NCBI GenBank assembly: GCA_031841125.1
Contig: CM063112.1
Location: 24,826,603-24,890,602, forward strand
From: Acanthococcus lagerstroemiae
Taxonomy: Eukaryota; Arthropoda; Insecta; Hemiptera; Eriococcidae
DNA: 64,000 nt
Reading direction: 5' to 3'
The first letter of the stretch is position 1. Each line of letters begins with the position of its first letter. Made by a program: the position numbers and the translations under genes. Below the pieces are notes generated by a model. It did no database searches. It had not been told where the DNA came from and saw only the letters and a program-made list of their open reading frames with translations. Positions 55,531-64,000 of this stretch are shown here, piece after piece.

Positions 55531-56534
55531 TTTTATTTTATTTTTTTTAATGAGTTTTATTTGAACTGTACAGAGTACATTTACAAATAGAGCTAGGTAC
55601 AATAGAACGAGTAGAACGAAATACATTGCTAGACGATCGTGCAATCAGGACGCCGAGAGGATGAAGAGGGTTGACAATAGCAGTAGTTGGGTGAAGAGAG
55701 AAGAGACGATTAATTACAACTTAAAAGTATCGTGAGAAATCAACGTACGAAAAATTAAAATAGAGTGAGAAATATGAGATTAAGAGTAGATTAACAGTAA
55801 TTTTAGCTAAGGAGGAGCAGCGATGTCCAGGAAGTGTCGACGGCGGGGGCGAAGCAATGGTGGTGGTAGAAGGAGTTGGAGAGCGAGTTGATTGGGGTGC
55901 CGGTGAAGGCGTTGTTTGTAGGACGTGGCAAGGTGAGAAAGCAGCTCGCGCACTGTGGGGAGGTGGAGATCCGCGTGAAGTTGCCAGTTTGACAAGAATT
56001 GAGGGGCACCAGTGTCTTCCGGAGAATCGTGTTTTGAAGAACCTGAAGTTTCTCAATGTTGGTGGGCGCTGCACAACCCCAGACCTGGGCTTCGTAGGAC
56101 CAAACAGGCCTGAGAACTGCCAGGTATAGTTTAGGCGCTTGTTGGGTAACGAGATATTGGTTCGAGAGCGCAGCATCCAGAATAAGGATCGAAAGCGGAG
56201 TTTGACTTCTCTGATCTTCGCAGTGATGTGAGGACGCCAAGTGAGGCGGGAGTCGATCAGAATACCAAGATACTTGGCCTCCGGAACTGGGTGAAGAGTT
56301 TGGGCGGCAAGGTGGAGGGAGAGGGGTTGACACACGCGGAGCGCGAACTGGACGTACTGTGATTTCGCCGCGTTTAGCTCAATGCGCCAGCGAATGGTCC
56401 ACCTGACGATTTTATTGACCGCAGTCTGCAGCTTAGCAGTAGCGACAGTTGGATTAGGATCGGCTGCGAGGAGGGCTGTATCATCAGCGAACGTGGCCAC
56501 CAGTACTCCATGGGTTTTGGGAACATCAGCCGTA
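55531..56534 (-). mobile_element. 5'-truncated Jockey-like LINE with a 12-bp target duplication
   Basis: GAACGAATTTTA at 55519-55530 and 56535-56546 flanks exactly 1004 bases. On the minus strand the insert opens in RT with TADVPKTHGVLVATFADDTA (the FADD catalytic pair), then IRWRIELNAAKSQYVQFA, EAKYLGILIDSRLTWRPHI, and after a frameshift near 56130 YLAVLRPVWSYEAQVWGCA. It ends in a 3' UTR and an AATAAAATAAAAT tail. Truncation at RT plus tail plus duplication is the classic product of target-primed reverse transcription. Confidence 0.92.
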
Positions 56535-56878
56535 GAACGAATTTTAATCGTGTTTTTATCGATTCGGATCATCTAAAATTTGGATTTTTGGTTTCAAATC
56601 AAGGCTAGACAAAAGGACTGATGCAATCAGTATTCGAATTCAGCGACTACTGATACTTTTCTCGGTATACGTACAGAGTCAGACACAATCAAAAACAAAT
56701 ACTTCATTTCTCACAGTACGCAACACGCAGAATGCCTGTTAATAAGTCAACTGAAGCTGCCAAGACATTGAGACTGAGAATGCTTGCCTCGCCGCCAAAA
56801 TGACTAGACCTACTCTACTGCGCTCCGCTGCTCACCGCCATCTCACTGAAGATTCAACTGTTCGGGAAGATATGATAT

Positions 56879-57130
56879 GGACGCTGTTAAGCGTAAGGGA
56901 ACCAACTAGCAAAATTTGTTTTTTGAGAACACGTGATTCGAAGTACAAGAGCCATGTCGAAACTATATGACACAGCGTTTACTGAGATAAGCTTCTTTTC
57001 AACGTGAGTACATATTTTTGAATCGGGGGCCCAATTATGAAAAATTCTACTTTTTACGCTCTTTCCAACAATACTAATAACTTATTTTATTTACAAATGT
57101 TGATTGGTTCCCTTAGGTTTAACAGTGTCC
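56879..57130. mobile_element. MITE, GGACGCTGTTAAGC family, copy 4
   Basis: GGACGCTGTTAAGCGTAAGG at 56879 and GGTTTAACAGTGTCC ending at 57130 are inverted ends. The interior matches 9081-9313 in the opposite orientation (AAGCTTMTTTTCAACGTG, CTCTTTCCAACAATACTAAT). Confidence 0.8.
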
Positions 57131-57139
57131 ACATGCGAA

Positions 57140-57845
57140 CGCGTTTGTGCAGGTGCAAGTCGCTGCTTTGCTATCAGTATGGGGCCAGTCACACATTTTC
57201 GACATCAGTTGCCCCCTTGCTCCTCGCTGGCTACGCCCATGGTATCGACAGATACAATGTAAGGTCGTACATTTGAAAGCAGTGGACTCTTCCGTAACGC
57301 GATAATAATTATTCTGCGGTCTTTAGGATTTTTCAAATTTTTAGATTAGTTACTCTTTCCCCAAAATCTCGGTTTCAAAGGAGAGGGGAGCCGAAGGAAA
57401 ACTCGATGGCAGGATGTTCCAGAAGATGAATTCATTGGTTTTCAACTTTTCGTTTCATTACGACTTTCTCAAAAAATTTTTACACGGGGGGGAGGGAGAG
57501 GAGCTAGACGGAATATTTTTTCATTTTCGCGTCTTTTCGCACCGATTTTCAGATTTTCGCGGACAGGATAAGATGAAAACACGAAACAGCTGATATTGGG
57601 AGAAGTGTATAGGGATTGGTTCTCGTTTCGTCATATTTTTCGTGAAAAGTCACGAAATACGAAAAGTGTACAGCCGCCTTAATAGAAAGAGGTAGATGCA
57701 AAACGAACACCATGGAAACGATTTCATCACACCAACACACTCTGCACTACTGCGATAGGAGAGGGGGTTGTATTACCCACGTCCTTTTCCTGTGAAAGAA
57801 AAAATATAAGAGAATTGCCTGAGCGAAGCGAAGGAAAATTTTTTT
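57140..57845. other. No gene recognised; possible MITE end
   Basis: Near 57640-57690 CACGAAATACGAAAAGTGTA and CAGCCGCCTTAA resemble a MITE end of the GGCGGCT class seen at 32985. No partner end was found. Confidence 0.4.
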
Positions 57846-57996
57846 AAACAAGAAATAGGGTAAAATCTGTTTGAAATACTACAGAATTTCGATTTTTTTT
57901 TTCTACAAAATTCCCTGACTTTTAGGGGGGAAATGCTGAAAATTACAAAATTCCCGAACTTTTCCAGGTTTTCCAGAGAATGGGCACCCTGGGTAT

Positions 57997-59095
57997 GTAA
58001 GTCTCATGCCTATCTTATATTTCCACTATGTCGATATGTCTCATCAGCCATAGACTGACAATATCATGTCTGTCTTTAGGTCTCATCAGTAATGAAGGAG
58101 AAGGTAACTAATATTTCTCTGTAGTTTTTTTAGTTTTTTGACATTTTTATGTTTTTACTTTGGCACACGACGGAAAAAAACATTACTCTGGAGCGTTACA
58201 AAAAGAGTGTTACGAAAAAATAATAATAAATGATTGACTGACTAACTGAACTGACTGACTGACACGATGAAATTCTCATGTCAGCGCAGTCCACGAAGCA
58301 AAGACATGATTATGTCTTTACTTTGGCTCACAACAGAAAAAAGCGTTACTTTTTAGCGTGACGAAAATAGCGTTACAAAAATCGCTCTGGCTGTAGGCTG
58401 GCTGGCTGGGTACTGGGTAGGCTGGCTGGCAACGGAAAAAAGCGTTACTCTGGAGCGTCACGAAAATAGCGTTTGGGCTGGCTATAGACAGGCTGGCTGG
58501 CAACAGAAAAAAGCGTTACTCCATAGCCGGACGAAAATAGCATTACGGGCTGGCTAGGCTCACTGGCTGGTTAGCTGGTTGGCTGGCTGACTGACTGACT
58601 GACTGACTGACTGGACCAACTGACTGACTGTATCCTACCCTACATAAAAAATTTCCATAGACATTTATATACAAACAACACGGCTGGAGACTGTAGAAAT
58701 GTCAATCGCCGAACTGAAGTATCACCATGAAGAGCTAAATCATACGGACTATCTTCATATCAGGGGAGCATATCGGGGGTGGTGTCGCTATAGTGGTGTT
58801 GCGGTAGCAATGTGGCTATGCTGGCCAACCAATAGACATACGCTTGAAGTATTTCGCTGAAATTTCATCGTCGGAATAGAGGTGCGAAATGTAAATCGTA
58901 TAACTCGAGGCTGGATGCGAGGCGCTGCCGACTCGCAATACTCATCCTTGTATCAGCTTGAGAGCACTATATTCCTTGTATTCGCCTTTGAGTACTACGC
59001 TCCGCTTGTGCATCAGTTTGCAGACGCGTCTGCAACCACGGGAGATTATTTTCATGTCTTTCCGCTCCTCGGATCCCGCCGACATGGGAATTTTT
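57997..59095. mobile_element. Fold-back element, copy 2 (eroded)
   Basis: Bases 57997-58110 match the ATGTCTTATCAG part of the copy at 1.9 kb. Bases 58880-59095 match its arm and centre, including CAGACGCGTCTGCAACCACG and CATGTCTTTCCGCTCCTCGG. Between them lie a tandem block (58343-58545) and a GGCTGACTGACTGACT run (58560-58625). Confidence 0.75.
58335..58560 (+). repeat. Tandem AAAAAGCGTTACT..GACGAAAATAGCGTT units
   Basis: Three units start near 58343, 58442 and 58513. Each has GCGTTACT, an AGCG step and ACGAAAATAGC, separated by GGCTGGCTGGCAAC spacers. One diverged unit occurs near 1318 in copy 1. Confidence 0.8.
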
Positions 59096-59099
59096 CCAA

Positions 59100-61000
59100 T
59101 AGCAAAAATGTGGTCATTTGCGATCTAGGGACCCGATTTAGCCGACTCTCGAATTCGGTAAACAAAATAATAGTGAAATTTTGCTAGAATTGAATGATCG
59201 GGCTAAAAATGATAATTCTACGCCAGTACTATAACGAAAGTTCAGAAACCGATAAGAACGATAATGGGGAGAACTGACTCGAATGGAAAAAGAGTCCGTC
59301 TTGGGTGTGCCCAAAACTGGATGACAAAGCAGAGGTCTAGATTCATGAAAGACAAATCTTGAAATTAATCTTCATTGGTTCTTATATTTGTCTGTATTCC
59401 AACGTCATATATCCTTTGTGATCAATTTTTCAAGTTTTGTATTGGCTGGTTGCAATCCTTCATGCAGGCCTGATTTTTGCAATTGGCTTTTATGTTCTTC
59501 TTTAGTGAAGCGTGGTGAAGCCATGAGCAGAGTTATTGGCTGCATTTATTGTCCACCTTTCGTGCTGTTTCTCTGTGCACGTTGCATCTTCGTTCGTGGA
59601 CCACAAAAATGGGTGGCTGTTTCCGTGGATGAAGCTTTGTCACAGTAATTTTGCAGGTCGAAATTCGTCGGACGAATTCCACGTTCGGTTTCGTTTAGTC
59701 CTGGGGATATATTCAGAAAGCCTTTGAAAATCTCTCGAACGGATGCGGATCTGCTTTTCGCGCATAAATAAAACTCAGATTGTATAAGAAGTGCTTTGAT
59801 TCGGCATGTACACGGGTCTTCTCTTTACGAGAATGCCAGCTGCATACACTTTCGTCTCGGCCTCGCTCAATACCCTCTTGTTCTTAGAATTGCTTTGCCT
59901 ATACGAGCGTTACCATTTCAAATGAATACAGTGAAAGAAAAAAAAGAGTCGTCGAAAAAAGCGGATACAGCCCCACCTACAATGTTACATCCTTCTCACT
60001 CCAATCGCCGAAAACTGTGAAAGCTACCAGATGTAGGTACACCTTTTTCCGCGTACATTTGTACGGCGATTCTCTCGAAAATTCGGTTTTTATCTAATAA
60101 ATTATTTAACAGCGGCCAAAAGAACGAAAAAAAAAAATCAGTCGATCCGGAGTTTTTCGATGTGAAAATTTCCACTTATTTTTTTTTTTCAATTTTCCTC
60201 GAACACGACTCGGTCTTGCAAATATGCTGATACGTGAGCATTTCAAAAAGGCCTCACGGTGGAATTTTTTAATTAAAACAAAATAATTAATTTATCGAAG
60301 CCATTAGTATTTTTGATAAGAGGGGAAACTTTTCTAATAAAGTAAAACAAATTATTATTTTTACATGCGGAAAGAATTCTAGATTTTCGGCTGAAATAGT
60401 TCACAAAATGAATGAATTTGAGAGCGTATACGCGTAAGCACAGGTAGGAAAAGACATAAGTTTATCGATTGCAGAAGTTTAGAAGATGCTCTCGATTTTT
60501 GGTTGAAAATGTTCCAAATTCACGACTAAATTCGGTACCTTCCCTCCCCCTTCTGAGTGTATGAGCTCGGATCGGGTGGAATGGATTGAGTGATCCAATT
60601 CTTACTGCTTCGCTGATTGTCCTCATCTGTGCTGCAGAGGCGTGAAAGTTCACGAACTCAGTGGTGGCAGTAGTTGTACCACTCATGTACTCGAACACCG
60701 CGTCAAATTATTTGATTATTTTAGATTCATTAAAAGGAATTATGGAAATGAGAAGCATACATTATTAGTGGCGGATTCAATAAGCAGTCCTGAGAGGAGT
60801 AATCCAGAATGTCTGTTTCCAAGAGTGTTATCAATTTTTTTCATCTTACTGGTTTCTCGATTTGGAAAGTTTCTAACGTTCATTACATTGTGCCTCATGT
60901 CTTGAGATTCGTTAAATTAAGGATATTTGACGATACTATACTTTCTGCGATGCCATCCAAATTGCTTCAGTTCGAGTTCGTTTCATTTGAACAAGGCTTC
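59100..61000. other. No gene recognised
   Basis: AT-rich DNA with short frames; those at 59388-59727, 60642-60905 and 60809-61009 have no known motif. I could not build a spliced gene from them. Confidence 0.35.
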
Positions 61001-61042
61001 ACGAACTGATTTGGTACACAACAGAAACATGATTCTATATGG

Positions 61043-61870
61043 ATGATCAATACTGGTGCTAACACGTTAGAGGATGCGAAATATCTGCAGGCTACCGTTC
61101 ATGGCGTACCTGCTGCGTCCCACTTCCCCTTGAGGAAGTATGTTTCAAATTTCAACGATCTCCTTGCAACCATTCCGGAGAAGCTAGCGGAGAAAGATCC
61201 CCTTACTGAATTGAAGCCAAAGGAGTCAGCTTCAATTCTGGGAATGAGCTGGAACCGTGAAGATGATACCTTGCAAGTTCAGTGGCGAGGTGTACCGAGA
61301 CAGCCGGACCCAGGACTCACCAAAAGATCAATGCTATCCGTTACTGCCAGCATATTCGACCCACTGGGTTTGTTGTCACCTATTGTTACCTCCGCCAAAG
61401 TATTGTTGCAAGCCTTATGGAAGCTCCCAATTGGTTGGGACGACGCTGTACCTGAAGAAATTGCCACCAGTTTTATCCCTTTATTGAAGGAGTTACTATT
61501 GTTAAAGTCATTCACCATTCGCTGTACCTACTCTTCGGGCCTTGCTGCTGCTAGAAAATTGTATGGGTTCTCTAATGCAAGCACCACTTCTTATGCTGCC
61601 TGTGTGTATCTGCAATCTATCGATGAGAATGGCCAAATCAACAGTCATTTGGTGTGTGCCAAGTCGCGAGTAGCACCACTGAAGCCACATGACATCCACC
61701 GTTTTGAATTACTCGCGGCAACCTTATTAGCCAAGCTATTGAGTCGAGTTGTGAAGATCCTGGGCATGAGTATGAATGAGGTTTATGCTTTTTCAGATTC
61801 ACAGGTATTGTTGAGCTGGATTGTCAAGGTACCAGAAAAATGGCTAGCATTTGTCGCAAACCGTGTTTGA
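61043..61870 (+). pseudogene. BEL/Pao RT thumb to RNase H frame
   Basis: 275 codons open in one frame. It matches the conserved block after the YxDD box in BEL/Pao polyproteins: the SIFDPLGLLSP motif, then a Trp/Pro helix, then RNase H with the Glu of FELLAATLL and the Asp of FSDSQVLLSWI. Confidence 0.85.
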
Positions 61871-61882
61871 GTTATTCAAGAG

Positions 61883-62647
61883 TTGTTGACATCTAACCAT
61901 TGGGCTTATGTCCGCACTGATGAGAACCCTGCCGACATACCCTTCCGTCATGTCACGGTGACCCAGTCCTGCAAGTCCATAATTTGGCTGTCTGGGCCAG
62001 ATTTCCTGCAAGAAGATACCAAGTTCTGCCCTTGGGGCAATGATGTCAACTGTCAATCCCTAACCGTGATACCAGAGTCAAGATGGTGCGCCACCAACCT
62101 AGCTCAGCCAGCAGATGGATCAATATTTGAGAAGTTTTCATCACTACATCTTACGATTGCAGTTATTGCCTGGCTGCATCGGTTCTGCAGCAACAGTAAA
62201 TTGCCATTTCAGCGACGTCAGCATTCACCATCGCTAACTGCGGCAAAAGTTAGGAATGCAGGAGCTGTGCTCATCCGCTTATCTCAACAGATACATTACT
62301 CGCGTGAAGTTACTGCGGCCGTCAACAAGTTACCAACACCTCGAGGTCCGCTCTTTTTGCTCCATCGAATTATTGACAATGGTATCCTGAGGATCACTGA
62401 GCGCATTACCAACCCCTTAGTACCATATGAACGACGTCACCCAGCCATTATTGCACCACGCTCCAGGTTCATCGAGATGTATATTGAACAACTTCATGTT
62501 GATTTTTACCACGCTAAGCGCAATGTTATCCGAGCCATCCTCACCTCACGTTTTTGGCTACCAGGAGGCGCTAATGGAGCTATTAAAATAATTCTACGTC
62601 GTTGTGTGCCTTGCACCGTCGCCGCGCCCAGCCCGCAGAGCAGATAA
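61883..62647 (+). pseudogene. BEL/Pao RNase H end and integrase zinc finger
   Basis: 254 codons: NPADIPFRHVT (NPADxxSR-type motif with R kept), LSGPDFLQED, a linker, then His-His (QLHVDFYHAKRN) and Cys-Cys (RRCVPC) of the HHCC finger. It ends just before the core. Confidence 0.85.
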
Positions 62648-62649
62648 TG

Positions 62650-63290
62650 GGAAACCTACCCATTGAGCGCACACTGGAAAGTCGACTCTTCGCCTTTGTG
62701 GACGTTGATTATTTTGGCCCATATGTCGCCAAGTGTGATGGCCACCGCAGCAGTTCAAATGAAGATCTATGGACTTGTCTTCGTGTGTCTGTCCACTCGA
62801 AGTTATTTACCACTGTTGAAGGAATCTTAAACTCCCGCGACTTAGTCATTACCAAGGGCCATTTCTTAGTTGGAATCCACCCATTCGTCACTGACGGAAT
62901 CGACGTTGAATTACCTGGTACCAACGAACACTCACCGTCTGTCATAAAACTAGATAAGTATTGGCAAGCACGTCAGCGGTGTTGAAGTTGCGGTGGAGAA
63001 ATGTTAGAGCTACCAACTTTTGAGATCTACAACTAAGGGATAAATAGCACCACCGATCACCTAACATCAGTCGATGACATCGTTGCAGTCAAGGATGCTG
63101 GCCCTTTGGCCGAGTGATGGCAGTTCACAAGGGCTCAGACGGTGTTGTGAGATCAGCTAAGGTTAAGGTTGCTGGGAATTCGTATATCCGATCAGTCACT
63201 CCTCTTGCAAAGCTGCCAGTTGTACCAGTGGAGCGAAGGGTCCAAACCCCTCCCGGGGGAGCTATGTCGATGTCACTGACATCGGTAATC
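62650..63290 (+). pseudogene. BEL/Pao integrase core remnant and DUF5641 tail
   Basis: FAFVDVDYFGPYVAK has the first core Asp (VDYFGP), then reads straight to SKLFTTVEGILNSRDL (the Glu region) with the middle Asp lost by deletion. WQARQRC ends a frame at 62983. The tail VMAVHKGSDGVVRSAKVKVA is in another frame. Confidence 0.8.
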
Positions 63291-63295
63291 CCACT

Positions 63296-63360
63296 GATTT
63301 GGTACATAATAGAAACATGAAAACTGTAAAAACGAATCTAGCCAGTATAGCCACATTAAT
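63296..63360 (-). repeat. Short repeat shared with 32985-33060
   Basis: The reverse complement carries TGGCTAGATTCGTTTTTAC and TTTCTATTATGTACC as at 32985-33045. It begins where BEL coding ends and could be the start of an LTR or a MITE end. Confidence 0.6.
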
Positions 63361-64000
63361 AAACACGAAATTTATACGTACAGAAATTAAAAATACGAAA
63401 AATGTAAGTAACTGTGGCTGTAACATCATCCCCCTCCCTTCCCCCAATTCGAGTAAGCACGGCTCTTTGGTTGGAAGAGTTACGATAGATGATATCACAC
63501 AAATCTTAGTTGAAGCACAATGGTGAACCTTTACCGTTCGAACCACGCCACTCCGGCCCGGAGGACCATTTTGTCACTGGTCACTGGTAAAAAGTGGAGT
63601 AAGGTAGGCGAAACAAACGTTTTAAAAGCAGCACAAGTTTCAAGACTGAATAGCTGAAAAAGCTTGAAATGATAACTATTACCAACCTTACCATTGTCAC
63701 ACTCCATGTCCAACTGAGAGAAACGAACCATAAGTAGTCAAATCTGTGGTATTTTTTTCCAGAGCGTAAGTACGGATATCATTGAACATTGATAAGGCTG
63801 GTAGTATTGGTAATATTTTCCGCGACGTGTTTGGTCTTCAAAGTTCAATAAAGTAGATTAACGCAACACGTCAATATTTCCGGAAAGAATAACAGGGTAA
63901 ACGGAACTGAATGAGAATAAATTCTAGGTTTGATGATGACTCGGCATACGTGTAAATAAATACCTATAATTATTGGCCTTTGAATTGGGGGGGGGGGTAA
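63360..64000. other. No gene recognised
   Basis: AT-rich sequence with short frames only, ending in a G10 run. Confidence 0.4.

Larger units (their letters stand above)
61034..63290 (+). mobile_element. BEL/Pao pol 3' portion (RT palm end to DUF5641)
   Basis: It starts at the RT catalytic YMDD (about 61038), one frameshift, then TGANTLEDAKYLQ and SILGMSWNREDD. An A17/RNase H-like region follows (TKRSMLSVTASIFDPLGLLS, SNASTTSYAACVYL, IHRFELLAATLLAK, YAFSDSQVLLSWI). After a stop at 61868 come YVRTDENPADIPFR and an integrase zinc finger (QLHVDFYHAKRNVI to RRCVPC). The integrase core is mostly deleted (62700-62800). A DUF5641 tail (VIKLDKYWQAR, GRVMAVHKGSDGVVRSAKVK) ends near 63290. The aspartic protease and the RT start are missing. 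A 28-base direct repeat abuts both ends (61006-61033, 63294-63321). Confidence 0.85.

Overview
This window looks like nuclear DNA from an arthropod, most likely an insect. It has no operons or bacterial-type genes. Genes are sparse, split by short GT-AG introns, and surrounded by transposable-element (TE) debris. An AT-rich mitochondrial COX1 piece uses TGA for Trp and AGA where Ser is expected, which is the invertebrate mitochondrial code. The TE families (DD41D/D34D mariners, hAT, pogo/Tigger, PIF-like, MULE, Jockey-like LINEs, Gypsy, BEL/Pao, a tRNA-derived SINE) are those usual in insects. I cannot name the species.

Layout. 0-4.3 kb: repeat-rich sequence with a fold-back element (1.86-2.57 kb) and a SINE. 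4.35-6.04 kb: the best candidate host gene, with four coding exons giving 254 aa and a TATA promoter inside the loop of an inverted repeat. 6.1-10.6 kb: one Jockey-like LINE on the minus strand, split by a SINE plus antisense Gypsy insert (10-bp target duplication) and by a hairpin element that carries another MITE. 11.2-14.9 kb: a GC-rich, internally deleted Gypsy element on the minus strand. 15.9-19.9 kb: a hAT MITE, a 1.4-kb solo LTR with a 4-bp duplication, a LINE tail and a second hAT MITE. 20-35 kb: mostly anonymous AT-rich DNA with short MITEs and a 1.9-kb hAT element that contains another element. 35.5-37.2 kb: a BED-finger hAT-like transposase cut by three palindromic units. 39.9-48.1 kb: a dense nest made of a piggyBac-like element, a PIF-like transposase gene, a mariner inside it, a mitochondrial COX1 fragment inside the mariner, and a 3-kb TA-flanked element holding mariner genes. 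51.5-53.5 kb: a nearly intact four-exon MULE transposase gene with C2H2 fingers. 54.0-55.4 kb: a Tigger element. 55.5-56.5 kb: a 5'-truncated LINE with a 12-bp target duplication. 58-59.1 kb: a second fold-back copy. 61.0-63.3 kb: the 3' part of a BEL/Pao pol.

The window is best read as a chronology of insertions. Target-site duplications, or an uninterrupted paralogous site, order many of the events. No cooperating cellular pathway is visible. The only non-TE coding candidates are the 254-aa gene at 4972-6038 and an unrecognised ORF at 24488-24990. All boundaries come from reading by eye; no alignment or database search was run.
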